This document shows positions 24,574-32,662 of a stretch of 64,000 nt of DNA, one piece after another. The notes below the pieces were generated by a model. The model was not told the origin of the DNA and searched no databases. It saw only the letters and a program-made list of their open reading frames with translations. Numbering within the stretch: position 1 is the first letter of the stretch; each line of letters starts with the position of its first letter. Source of the stretch: Pseudonocardiales bacterium (lineage in GTDB: Bacteria; Actinomycetota; Actinomycetes; Mycobacteriales; Pseudonocardiaceae); assembly GCA_019244165.1 (NCBI GenBank), contig JAFATA010000020.1:62001-126000 (forward strand). Reading direction: 5' to 3'. The translations under genes were made by a program, and so were the position numbers.

Positions 24574-25125
24574 CAGGTAAAGTGTATATGCGGCGATGGT
24601 CGAATCGTCGGTGACGATACCGCTTCGGATCATACCTTCTAGCTCACCCCGAGAAAACCAGTGCTGGCGCATATCTTGCTCCTCGTGTTCCCGCGAGTGC
24701 TGGCCGGCCTCAAGGTGGTCGGCCACGAACACAGTGAAAGCTTGGCTGCTCATGCCCTTAGCCGGATGAAGGTGGCCGAGACGGTACAGGCGTCCTGCTC
24801 GGAATCCGGTCTCCTCGACAAGTTCCCGCCGAGCGAGTTCCGTTGGGTCCGCATCCTCCCCGTTGGGTAGGGTGCCCTGCGGGAACTCCCAAGATCGGTG
24901 GGAAACCGGATAACGGTACTGCTCCACGAGGTGGAACCCCTCGCGCTCGACCGGGATTATGAGCGCGAAGTCTGGCTTTTCGACATACGAGTAGATACCC
25001 TGAGACCCGTCCGGGCGTTGGATCACGTCTTCGCGAAGTCGCATCCACTGGTTGTGGTATACGATCCGGGAGGAGACCCGCCGGATCGTGAGGCCGTCAG
25101 GTCCCGGTTCGGGTTGTGGAATCAT
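24547..25125 (-). CDS. NUDIX hydrolase, ADP-ribose pyrophosphatase-like
   Basis: 192 residues from the ATG at 25125 (MIPQPEPGPDG). The longer track start runs into the promoter region of the divergent regulator. The Nudix box is intact: GTLPNGEDADPTELARRELVEETGFRAG, with the REx2EE metal site. A typical N-terminal SRIVYHNQWMRLREDVI and FALIIPVER...LVEQYRYP place it with ADP-ribose/sugar-nucleotide pyrophosphatases. It converges on and overlaps the TIR gene by 27 bp, and is divergent from the XRE gene. A link to NAD-derived products of the TIR domain is attractive but unproven. Confidence 0.88.
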   Translation of the reverse strand: MIPQPEPGPDGLTIRRVSSRIVYHNQWMRLREDVIQRPDGSQGIYSYVEKPDFALIIPVEREGFHLVEQYRYPVSHRSWEFPQGTLPNGEDADPTELARRELVEETGFRAGRLYRLGHLHPAKGMSSQAFTVFVADHLEAGQHSREHEEQDMRQHWFSRGELEGMIRSGIVTDDSTIAAYTLYLLSDRDCPT

Positions 25126-25247
25126 ACCGGTAAACCAGCTCCTGTCGATCGCCAATAACAATGCGATGGGTGAGGTCGAGGACGTGATCGTGCCCGCCTC
25201 CAGATCGTCGAGCGGTGTTCTGGTGGAGTCCACACAGGGCGCGTCGC

Positions 25248-25262
25248 GTAACCTTGCGTTAC
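25248..25262. promoter_or_regulatory. Candidate operator GTAAC-N5-GTTAC
   Basis: A perfect inverted repeat gtaac-cttgc-gttac in the 217-bp region between the divergent NUDIX and XRE genes, 81 bp upstream of the XRE start. XRE dimers often bind such short palindromes next to their own gene. Confidence 0.4.
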
Positions 25263-25342
25263 CTCCTCACCGGGGTATTTCGCCCTGGGGTGACGGTCCC
25301 AGGGTATCGGTGCGGGAGGCGACCGGTGAGGAGAGGGCTCTC

Positions 25343-26555
25343 GTGGACGTTGACGACGAGGCGCGCACGATCGGCCGGCGGGTGCGGCAGGTCCGCTACT
25401 CCCGAGGCAAGTCGCTGCGGGTGGTCGCCGGGCTAGCCGGGATCAGCAAGTCGACTTTGTCGGAGATCGAGCGCGGGGAGCGTGCCCCCAGCCTGAAGCA
25501 GATCGTGGCCCTGGCCAACGCACTGCAGATCGCCCCGTCCGAGCTGACCAGGCTGCCGGTGCCCGCACCTGCCAACGGGCACACGGATTCCACCACCGAG
25601 GCGGTGCGACTAGCGCTGGATGCGATCGACACCGACCGCCCGGGCGGGATGGTGCTGCCCGTTTCGGTGCTGCGGGATCAGGTGGCCCGGATCCACGCCC
25701 AGCGGCGAGCCTGCGAGTTCGCCGAGGTGGCCACCGACCTGCCCGGGCTGATTCGCAATCTGCACACCACGCTGGCCACCGGCGCCGATCACGCCGAGCT
25801 GCTCGACCTCGCCGTCTACCTGCACGTGCATGTCACCCGGCAGTGGCTCTTCCACGCGAGTGCGCCCGCCGACCTGCTCCGCCGGTCAGTCTTCCTGATC
25901 CGACGTCTTGCCCAGGAGCACGATGAGGCCACCACGCTTGGCATGGCTATGTTCGCCGTGGCCGACGCACTGCTGGTCGGTGGCGCGGTCCAGCTGGGTC
26001 AGGCCGAACTCGACGCGTTTACCCTGCCCCCGATTACCGCCGATACCGCCGCTCTGGTGGGTTTTGTCACCGCGACCCACGCTCTGGCCGCCGTGCTGAA
26101 CGGCCGTCCGGGCGATGTGGCCGCGCTCCGATGCGGGCTGCCGTGGAGCTGGCTGAGCGGTTCGGCGCCACCGGCGAACCCGACTCTCTGGGGTTTGTGT
26201 TCGGTCCAGTCGACGCGGGCATCATCCGGATCTCCCTTGCGCTCGAAGCGGACGATCCCGACCAGGCTGTCAGCATCGCGCGGGAGGTCGACCCCGAGCG
26301 TCACCCTTTCCCGGTGAACCGGGCCCACTACTGGATTCACCACGGCCGGGCGCTGGCCCGGCTGCGGGGGCGCCGTGATGACGCCGTGATGACGCGGTGC
26401 TGGCGTTGCGCACGGCGGAGGACCTCTTCCCCACCAAGGTGCGCCGGGATCCGAGGATCCGTGATGTGATCGCTGAGCTGCTCGCGCGCTCGCGGCGGGA
26501 TGCGGTGGGTCGGGAGCTGGGAGGGATGGCCTACCGGGCGGGCCTGCCGGTGTGA
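25343..26555 (+). pseudogene. XRE-family transcriptional regulator with two frameshifts
   Basis: The start is a GTG at 25343 with GAGGAGAGG upstream. The helix-turn-helix is GKSLRVVAGLAGISKSTLSE, followed by IERGERAPSLKQIVALANAL and an alpha-helical ligand/TPR-like region. The frame breaks near 26131, where homologous sequence continues in the next frame (AAVELAERFGATGEPDSLGF). It breaks again at an 11-bp tandem duplication (ccgtgatgacg twice, 26373-26394). The last part, LALRTAEDLFPTKVRRD to YRAGLPV, ends at 26555. The intact gene would encode about 400 residues. The N-terminal DNA-binding part may still be made. Confidence 0.75.
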
Positions 26556-26690
26556 CCCGTCAGGGTGGCGTCCGCCCTGGTCGGACACCATGGGCTTGAT
26601 CGCTTTCACTGTTGTCGACCGTGACCAACGACGTCCCCGCGAGCCGCGAGGCACGGTCAGCGCCGGTTCCGCCCTCTGACGTACCCACCG

Positions 26691-26837
26691 ATGAGTGAGC
26701 GGGACACGACCCCCCCATCCGAGAAAGACAAGGGGGATATCGTGCTCGACCCGCACGTCACCGGCGAGTGCGTCATCATCCTCGACAGGGCCGCCGCGAC
26801 GGCGCTGTTCGACATTCTCGGGCCGTGGCTGCGATGA
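26691..26837 (+). CDS. 48-residue small protein (VTGxCVIILD family)
   Basis: ATG-started ORF too short for the ORF track. It begins MSERDTTPPSEKDKGD and ends with the hydrophobic-acidic module HVTGECVIILDRAAATALFD then ILGPWLR. A second ORF at 38726-38992 (minus) ends with VTGACVIILDETAATALFDV, about 80% identical over 24 residues. Recurrence at two loci argues that the module is coding. No clear ribosome-binding site is seen. It lies downstream of the broken XRE gene. Function unknown. Confidence 0.6.
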   Translation: MSERDTTPPSEKDKGDIVLDPHVTGECVIILDRAAATALFDILGPWLR

Positions 26838-26895
26838 GCGAGCACCCGACCACTGTGCCCGTTACGCGCGAGGGGCACAGAACCTGCCCTACACC

Positions 26896-26975
26896 CGCCG
26901 AGTTCGACCACAGAGCTGTTCGACCGCCACCGCGCAGCTCTCATGTCGTGAGCAGCTCTGTGGTCGAACTCGGCG
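26896..26975. repeat. Inverted-repeat element B, copy 1 (perfect 23-bp arms)
   Basis: The arms at 26896-26918 (cgccgagttcgaccacagag + ctg) and 26953-26975 are perfect complements, with 34 bp between them. A second copy at 46944-47004 is identical over the first 48 bp but has lost most of the right arm. The element lies between the small ORF and ccdA. Confidence 0.85.
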
Positions 26976-27068
26976 CGGTGAGAGCAGTGAGAAGTGGTGA
27001 GCCGTTGCGAGCGCCTGGGCGCGGGGTTGGTGGTCCTTGAAGGGCTGCCTCGACCTACGCTGAGGGCT

Positions 27069-27842
27069 GTGGGGCTGACCGAATTTGCCATCTCCGGGCC
27101 GCTGCTGCTGGCGATCGGGGTGGCGGTGCTCGCCGGTGCGGTCAGCTTCGCCTCGCCCTGCGTGGTCCCGCTGGTACCGGGATACCTCGCCTACCTCACC
27201 GGGCTGGTCGGTGCCGACGGTGCCGACGGCGAGGGCGCCAGAACACCCGGGCGGGGACGGGTGCTGGGCGCGGTGGCGCTGTTCGTGCTCGGTTTCTCGG
27301 TGGTCTTCACCGTCAGCGTGGTGACCGTGCTCGGCATCGCGGACCGGCTCGTCGGCAACGAGGTCGTCCTGCAACGGGTGGGCGGCGTGGTCACCATCGC
27401 GATGGGGCTGGTGTTCATCGGGCTCGTCCCCGCACTGCAGCGTGATCTGCGGATCCATCCCCGACCCGGGCTGGGAGCCCCGCACCTGCTGGGTGCCCCG
27501 CTGCTGGGTGCGGTGTTCGGGCTCGGCTGGACGCCCTGTCTGGGGCCCACCCTCGCGGGGGTGACCGCGTTGGCGGTCGGCACCCCCGGCCGGGGCCTGG
27601 CTCGCGGAGTGCTGCTGGTGGCCGCCTACTGCCTCGGGCTGGGAGTGCCGTTCCTGCTCCTCGCGCTGGGCGCACGGCGCGCGGTGCGTGCGGTGTCCTG
27701 GCTGCGTGAGCATACCCGCGGGGTGCAGCTGGCCGGAGGAGCCTTGCTCATCGTGGTCGGCCTGCTGCTGGTCACCGGGCTGTGGGCGGAGCTCATCGCG
27801 GTCCTGCGCGAGCCGGTCGCTGGCTTCCAGGCGCCGATTTAG
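27069..27842 (+). CDS. ccdA: Cytochrome c biogenesis protein CcdA
   Basis: 257 residues from the GTG at 27069; the track extends upstream through the repeat element. A six-helix DsbD-type membrane protein that carries electrons from cytoplasmic thioredoxin across the membrane. The two redox cysteines lie in [17 protein letters not shown] and [14 protein letters not shown]. The stop is contiguous with the resB ATG. In relatives a TlpA/ResA-type thioredoxin gene precedes it; none is present here. Confidence 0.93.
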   Translation: MGLTEFAISGPLLLAIGVAVLAGAVSFASPCVVPLVPGYLAYLTGLVGADGADGEGARTPGRGRVLGAVALFVLGFSVVFTVSVVTVLGIADRLVGNEVVLQRVGGVVTIAMGLVFIGLVPALQRDLRIHPRPGLGAPHLLGAPLLGAVFGLGWTPCLGPTLAGVTALAVGTPGRGLARGVLLVAAYCLGLGVPFLLLALGARRAVRAVSWLREHTRGVQLAGGALLIVVGLLLVTGLWAELIAVLREPVAGFQAPI

Positions 27843-29459
27843 ATGACTCGGGCGCACTCCCTCACGGCCGTCACGGCCGCGCTGCGTAACACCTGGCGTG
27901 GGTTGACCAGCATGCGCACCGCGCTGGTGCTGCTGTTCCTGTTGGCGCTGGGTGCATTGCCGGGAGCCCTGCTGCCGCAGTACTCGCTGAACCCGCAGCG
28001 GGTCCGGACCTACCAGGCCCAGCATCCGACCCTGGCGCCAATACTGGACCGGTTGGGCTTCTTCGAGGTGTTCGCCAGCCCCTGGTTCGCCGCGATCTAC
28101 CTGCTGCTGTTCGTGTCCCTGGTGGGGTGCGTCGTGCCGCGCAGCGTCGAGTACGCCCGGCAGCTGCGCCGGACACCGGTAGCCACCCCCCGGAACCTGG
28201 ACCGGCTGCCGCACCACGCTCGCGCCCGGTGTGACGCCGCCACCGAGCAGGTCCTCACCGCCACACGGCGAGCGCTGCGGGGCTGGCGGATCGCCGAGCG
28301 AGCGGAGCCCGACGGCGCCCGGACGCTGTCCGCCGAACGGGGTTACCTGCGGGAGGCCGGCAACCTGGTCTTCCATATCGCCCTGCTGGGGCTCCTGGTG
28401 TCCTTCGCCATCGGCAAGCTGGTCGGCTATGAAGGCCAGGTGATCGTGCTGGCCAACGGCTCGCAGTTCTGCAACTCCGGCCCGCTGGCCTACGACTCGT
28501 TCCGCCCCGGCCAAGACGTTGACGGCACCGCGCTCACCCCGTTCTGCGTGCGGGTCGAGAAGTTCACTCCGACGTATCTGAGCACCGGCCAGGCGAAGCA
28601 GTTCCGCGCCACCATCGCCTATCAGGGCCCCAACGACCTAAGCAGCGGCACCTGGCATCCGTATCAGCTGGAGGTCAACAACCCGCTGCGGATCGGTGGC
28701 ACCCGGATGTACTTGATCGGCCACGGTTACGCGCCGCGTTTCACCGTCACCTTCCCCGATGGGCAGCAGCGCAGCGGCGTGGTGCAGTGGCGACCGGTGG
28801 ACAACGCCACCCTGCTGTCCGAGGGCACCACCAAGTTCGACCCGCCCGGGATGACCGACGCCGCGTTGCGACGTACCCGTCAGCTCGCGATCACCGGGCT
28901 GTTCGCGCCGACTGCGGTGTTTCGAGGGTCGCTGCTGTCCTCCGCGTTCCCGGACCTGCTGGACCCGGCCGTCGCGATCGAAGTGTTCCAGGGCGATCTG
29001 GGCAACAGCTCCGGCCGTAGCCAGTCCATCTTTTCGATCGATCAATCCATGGTGGACTCTGGGCGGCTCAAGGAGGTGGCGCGGCAGGATTTGCGCCCCG
29101 GTGAGCAGCTCACCCTTCCCGACCGCACGGTGGTGCGCTTCGACGGGGTGACCCGGTTCGTCTCGCTGCAGGTGTCCTACGACCCAGCGCAGCATTGGGC
29201 GCTCGGCTTCGCGGTGCTGGTGCTCGGTGGGCTGGGGCTGTCCCTGGCAGTGAAGCGCCGCCGGCTTTGGGTGCGCGTCACCCCGGCCGGACCAGCCGGT
29301 ACCGTGGTCGAGCTGGGTGGGCTGGCCCGCACCGAGGCCGCAGGCTACGGCGAGGAGTTCGACCGGATCGCTGCCGAGCTGCTACCGCCAGAGCAGGCAG
29401 GAGAAGGAGAAGAAGGGAGGGTGAGCGATGCCGATCAACCCGGTGCTGGCGTCTTATAG
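27843..29459 (+). CDS. resB: Cytochrome c biogenesis protein ResB
   Basis: 538 residues. The N-terminus begins with NTWRGLTSMRTALVLLFLLAL, the first transmembrane helix, and a second helix near FAAIYLLLFVSLVGCVVP. A third is at GNLVFHIALLGLLVSFAIG. A large extracytoplasmic domain with YQLEVNNPLRIGGTRMYLIG follows, then a last helix (ALGFAVLVLGGLGLSLAV). With CcsB it forms the system II heme lyase that attaches heme to apocytochrome c. The ATG directly follows the ccdA stop, and the end overlaps ccsB by 32 bp. Confidence 0.94.
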   Translation: MTRAHSLTAVTAALRNTWRGLTSMRTALVLLFLLALGALPGALLPQYSLNPQRVRTYQAQHPTLAPILDRLGFFEVFASPWFAAIYLLLFVSLVGCVVPRSVEYARQLRRTPVATPRNLDRLPHHARARCDAATEQVLTATRRALRGWRIAERAEPDGARTLSAERGYLREAGNLVFHIALLGLLVSFAIGKLVGYEGQVIVLANGSQFCNSGPLAYDSFRPGQDVDGTALTPFCVRVEKFTPTYLSTGQAKQFRATIAYQGPNDLSSGTWHPYQLEVNNPLRIGGTRMYLIGHGYAPRFTVTFPDGQQRSGVVQWRPVDNATLLSEGTTKFDPPGMTDAALRRTRQLAITGLFAPTAVFRGSLLSSAFPDLLDPAVAIEVFQGDLGNSSGRSQSIFSIDQSMVDSGRLKEVARQDLRPGEQLTLPDRTVVRFDGVTRFVSLQVSYDPAQHWALGFAVLVLGGLGLSLAVKRRRLWVRVTPAGPAGTVVELGGLARTEAAGYGEEFDRIAAELLPPEQAGEGEEGRVSDADQPGAGVL

Positions 29460-30432
29460 CGACCTCGCCTACGGCACCGCGCTGGTGCTCTACCTGTTCG
29501 CCATGGTCCTGCATGCCGGGGAATACGCGGCCGGCCGGGTCCCGGTGACCGCTGCAGGGGGGCGGATCACTGCCCAGGGCACGGGATCGGTGGCGACACT
29601 CCCACCCCCCACCAACGTCACAGAAGGCGGGGTCACAGACGGCGCGCCATCCCGGAGCAAAGCCGAGCGGATCGGTCGGTCCGCGGTAGCGCTCACCGGA
29701 CTCGCTGTGCTGGTGCACGCCAGCTCCCTGGCGCTGCGGGGAGCCGCGATCGGCCGGGTGCCCTGGGCCAATATGTACGAGTTCACCTCGGCGGTCTGTT
29801 TCGTTGCGGTAGCTGGCTGGCTGGTGGTGCTGTACCGGCAGCGCAATGCCCCCGAGGGCAGCGCCTCTCCCGCGGGCCCTGCGCCGTTGAGGCGGCTGGG
29901 CGTCTTCGTGCTGCTGCCCATCGTGGTGTTGATGTTCCTGGGCGGTACAGTGCTCTACGCGCAGGCCACGCCGCTGATTCCGGCCCTGAGCTCGTACTGG
30001 ATCACGATCCATGTCTCTGCGGCGGCCACCGCAACGGGCATCCTGCTGGTCTCCGGGGTGGCCAGCGTGCTGTACCTCCTCGGCACCGGGGGCAGCACGC
30101 GGATCGCCGCCCGGCTGCCCGCAAGCACGAGCCTGGACCGGCTGGCTTACCGCACCGCGGTCCTCGCCCTGCCCATCTGGACCTTCGCGATCATCACAGG
30201 CGCCATCTGGGCCGAGGCAGCCTGGGGTCGCTACTGGGGTTGGGACCCGAAGGAGACGTGCGCGCTGGTCGCCTGGGTGGTCTACGCGGGTTACCTCCAC
30301 GCCAGGGCGACGGCCGGATGGCGCGGTCCGCGGGCCGCGTGGATCAACGTGGGCGGCTTTGGGATGATGTTGTTCAATTTGTTCTTCGTCAACATCGTCG
30401 TCGCCGGGTTACATTCCTACGCCGGGATCTGA
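29428..30432 (+). CDS. ccsB: Cytochrome c biogenesis protein CcsB/CcsA
   Basis: 334 residues with about eight transmembrane segments. The heme-handling tryptophan-rich motif is WGRYWGWDPKETCALV. Conserved histidines flank it (WITIHVSAAA, VAGLHSYAG) and another lies in LAVLVHASSLALRG. An inserted Gly/Thr/Pro-rich loop (residues about 35-75) separates helices 1 and 2. ATG start with GGAGGG upstream, inside the end of resB. Partner of ResB; corresponds to Rv0529. Confidence 0.94.
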   Translation: MPINPVLASYSDLAYGTALVLYLFAMVLHAGEYAAGRVPVTAAGGRITAQGTGSVATLPPPTNVTEGGVTDGAPSRSKAERIGRSAVALTGLAVLVHASSLALRGAAIGRVPWANMYEFTSAVCFVAVAGWLVVLYRQRNAPEGSASPAGPAPLRRLGVFVLLPIVVLMFLGGTVLYAQATPLIPALSSYWITIHVSAAATATGILLVSGVASVLYLLGTGGSTRIAARLPASTSLDRLAYRTAVLALPIWTFAIITGAIWAEAAWGRYWGWDPKETCALVAWVVYAGYLHARATAGWRGPRAAWINVGGFGMMLFNLFFVNIVVAGLHSYAGI

Positions 30433-30476
30433 CGCGGCGTTCAGGGGGAAGCGAAGTTCAGGGGAGGCACGCGAAC

Positions 30477-31484
30477 GTGATCGGACACCACGACGAGCCC
30501 ATGAGTGGCCCGTCCGGCTCGAGTCGGTTGCCCGCAGCACCGATGGACCCGGGCCACGAGCTGTCCTCGGCGCAGTTACTTCGACAGACTCCCACCTCCC
30601 CGCGCGCTGGCTGGCGTCGAGCGCTGTTCGTCGCTTCGGGGGGTGCGGTCAACGTCGGGGAGAGCCCCGCTGAGCTGGAGCGTCAGGAACTGATCTCTCG
30701 GGTCAACCAGCCGCTGAACGGCTGCTACAAGATTGCGATGCTGAGCCTCAAGGGCGGTGTGGGCAAGACCACCGTCACGGCCACGCTGGGCTCGACGCTC
30801 GCCTCGCTGCGCGGTGACCGGGTGATCGGGGTGGACGCCAATCCCGACCGGGGCACGCTGTCCCAGAAGATCCCGCTGGAGACCACGGCCACGGTGCGCC
30901 ATCTGCTCCGTGACGCCAGCCGGATCCACCGCTACTCCGACATCCGGTCCTACACCTCGCAGGGCCCCAGCCGGCTAGAGATCCTCGCCAGCGAGCAGGA
31001 TCCGGCGGTCTCCGAGGCCTTCAGCGAGGCCGACTACCGGCGCACGGTGAACTTGCTGGAACACTTCTACAACATCGTGCTCACCGACTGCGGGACTGGG
31101 CTGATGCACTCGGCGATGAGAGGTGTGCTCGATCTGGCGCACTCCTTGGTCGTCGTCTCGTCCAGCTCGATCGACGGCGCGCGTTCGGCCTCGGCCACCT
31201 TGGACTGGCTGGACGCACACGGATACCGCGAGTTGGTCGCCCGGTCGGTCGCCGTGATCAACTCGGTGCGGCCGACCGCGGGCAAAGTAGACCTGGAGCG
31301 GGTTGCCACCCACTTCGCGGCCCGCTGTCGGTCGGTCTGCCGGATGCCCTTCGATGAGCACCTTGAAGAGGGCGGTGAAATCGACCTCGAGCGTCTCGGT
31401 CCGAGCACGCGGCTGGCCGCCCTGGAACTTGCCGCGGCCGTTGCCGACGATTTTCCGCGGGCGCGCGGCTGGACGCACCGGTAG
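30477..31484 (+). CDS. MinD/ParA-like P-loop ATPase
   Basis: 335 residues from the GTG at 30477 with GGGGAGG upstream. After a disordered N-terminus (PSGSSRLPAAPMDPGHEL) comes a SIMIBI-class ATPase domain. The deviant Walker A is MLSLKGGVGKTTVTATLGS. The Walker A' aspartate is in VIGVDANPDRGTLS, and the Walker B-like segment is YNIVLTDCGTGLM. It is in the position of Rv0530. Such proteins in actinobacteria accompany ESX or cell-pole systems, but none is present here. The role is unknown. Confidence 0.86.
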   Translation: MIGHHDEPMSGPSGSSRLPAAPMDPGHELSSAQLLRQTPTSPRAGWRRALFVASGGAVNVGESPAELERQELISRVNQPLNGCYKIAMLSLKGGVGKTTVTATLGSTLASLRGDRVIGVDANPDRGTLSQKIPLETTATVRHLLRDASRIHRYSDIRSYTSQGPSRLEILASEQDPAVSEAFSEADYRRTVNLLEHFYNIVLTDCGTGLMHSAMRGVLDLAHSLVVVSSSSIDGARSASATLDWLDAHGYRELVARSVAVINSVRPTAGKVDLERVATHFAARCRSVCRMPFDEHLEEGGEIDLERLGPSTRLAALELAAAVADDFPRARGWTHR

Positions 31485-31493
31485 GGATGCGCG

Positions 31494-31661
31494 TCAGCCC
31501 TCATCACCCCGCTGCTGCCGGTTGCGGTTCAAGCTGGCGAGGAAGTCCGGGTCGTCATCCGGTGCGCGTACTGGACGCCCAGCCGGGCGCTGCGGGCGTA
31601 ACATCCTCCACAGCAGCGCGGTGAGGGCCGTCATGCCGATCGCCGCCATGACATACTGCAC
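31494..31661 (-). CDS. 55-residue small membrane-anchored protein
   Basis: Minus-strand ORF too short for the track. The GTG at 31661 has a strong GGAGG 7 bases upstream. One transmembrane helix (VMAAIGMTALTALLWRML) is followed by a basic/acidic cytoplasmic tail (RAPDDDPDFLASLNRNRQQ). Small proteins with a DDDPxFL tail are frequent in actinobacteria. It is convergent with the MinD-like gene, with 9 bp between stops. Function unknown. Confidence 0.7.
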   Translation of the reverse strand: MQYVMAAIGMTALTALLWRMLRPQRPAGRPVRAPDDDPDFLASLNRNRQQRGDEG

Positions 31662-31735
31662 GGCAGCACCTCCTCCCCATCGCCACCGAGCGTAGTAGCC
31701 TTCGGGGCAACGGGCGAGCTAGCGTCACCCGGATG

Positions 31736-31975
31736 TCATCCGGCGGTCTTACGAGCAGCGCGGTCTGACGAGCGATCGAGGGGCGCCGACGTGGTGAGCG
31801 AGGCGAGCAGCGCGCGGACCTCGGTTTCGCGGAACCGTCGGTGCCCTCCTGGGGTCCTGATCGAGCCGATCCGCCCAGCGGAAGCCCACCGGGTGACCGT
31901 CTTGGGGTCCACCCGGAACAGTGCGGCTACCTCCCCTGGCGTGAGCAGACGTTCAGTGTGTTGTGGCTGGGACAT
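31736..31975 (-). CDS. bldC: Developmental regulator BldC (MerR-type winged helix)
   Basis: 79 residues. LLTPGEVAALFRVDPKTVTR is the helix-turn-helix, and IGSIRTPGGHRRFRETEVRA is the wing, almost word for word the BldC signature of Streptomyces. BldC binds cooperatively to direct repeats and controls the onset of development. Here a longer C-terminal tail (TTSAPLDRSSDRAARKTAG) is present. The gene is monocistronic, with about 250 bp of upstream noncoding DNA. Near-universal in actinomycetes. Confidence 0.92.
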   Translation of the reverse strand: MSQPQHTERLLTPGEVAALFRVDPKTVTRWASAGRIGSIRTPGGHRRFRETEVRALLASLTTSAPLDRSSDRAARKTAG

Positions 31976-32224
31976 CGCGGCCTCCCCAAGCTCGTCGACC
32001 TCACAGTTAGGACCTACCGGAGTATCGTGACAGGTTGCGCGCCAGGTACTCGAACGGTTCTGGAGAGGTAAAGCGTGGGTAATGGGATGAACCGTGTCAA
32101 ATCGGCGCGCTGGCCGTGCGACTGCGCGGCCGGTCCCGACGTCGCCTAGGGCAAGTTGAGTTTACGAGCATGCTCGAGGGGTACTCCTCACACAGTTGTC
32201 GCCTACCCAGTTTGAGGAGCGATC

Positions 32225-32395
32225 ATGGTTGAAGACCGGACGAACGCGCCGTCGGCAGAGGAGCTCAAGAAGCGCATAGACGAACTCGGTGAAGAGTCGA
32301 ACCTCGGGGCGGGCGGGGAAGAGCCTGATCCGGCCACCGCCGAGAACCCCCCGGCCGAGCGCAAGGCAGGCGACCAGGCGAGGGGCAGGGGCTGA
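32225..32395 (+). CDS. 56-residue acidic hypothetical protein
   Basis: ATG start with TTGAGGAGCG upstream; too short for the ORF track. Highly charged and probably disordered: MVEDRTNAPSAEELKKRIDE then LGEESNLGAGGEEPDP. No membrane segment or known motif. A perfect hairpin terminator follows 25 bp after the stop, which supports a real transcript. It is convergent with the CsbD gene. Confidence 0.65.
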   Translation: MVEDRTNAPSAEELKKRIDELGEESNLGAGGEEPDPATAENPPAERKAGDQARGRG

Positions 32396-32420
32396 GAGAC
32401 GCCAGACCCGTGCTGAGCGG

Positions 32421-32456
32421 AAGTTGGCCCCCGACCGAGCGGTCGGGGGCCAACTT
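32421..32456. terminator. Perfect 16-bp hairpin terminator between convergent small genes
   Basis: aagttggcccccgacc (32421-32436), loop gagc, ggtcgggggccaactt (32441-32456), then tcat. With AAG/CTT at its base it can act in both directions, for the acidic small protein (+) and the CsbD protein (-). Confidence 0.85.
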
Positions 32457-32473
32457 TCATCTAGCAACCCAGG

Positions 32474-32644
32474 TTACTTGAAGGCGTCCTTAACTTTTTC
32501 GCCGGCCTGCTTGAGGTTCGCCTTGGCCTGGTCAAGCTTGCCCTCAGCCTGCAGTTCTTCGTCTTCGGTCGCCTGCCCAGCCGCCTCCTTGCCCTTGCCC
32601 TTGAGTTCTTCGACCTTGTTTTGGGCTTTGTCCGCCGCACCCAT
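32474..32644 (-). CDS. CsbD family stress protein
   Basis: 56 residues, missed by the track. It has an AAGGAG ribosome-binding site and starts MGAADKAQNKVEELKGKGKE, the hallmark of CsbD-like proteins. Rich in Lys, Glu, Ala and Gln, amphipathic and probably natively helical. Members are general stress proteins under alternative sigma factors in other bacteria. It is the first gene after the shared terminator and precedes two related hypothetical genes on the same strand. Confidence 0.88.
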   Translation of the reverse strand: MGAADKAQNKVEELKGKGKEAAGQATEDEELQAEGKLDQAKANLKQAGEKVKDAFK

Positions 32645-32662
32645 TTGTCTTCTCCTTCCGTG

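Noticed and set aside
26889-28514. 541-codon minus-strand ORF over ccdA/resB
   Set aside because: Shadow of ccdA and resB; composition is Gln/Gly/Arg-rich with no domain.
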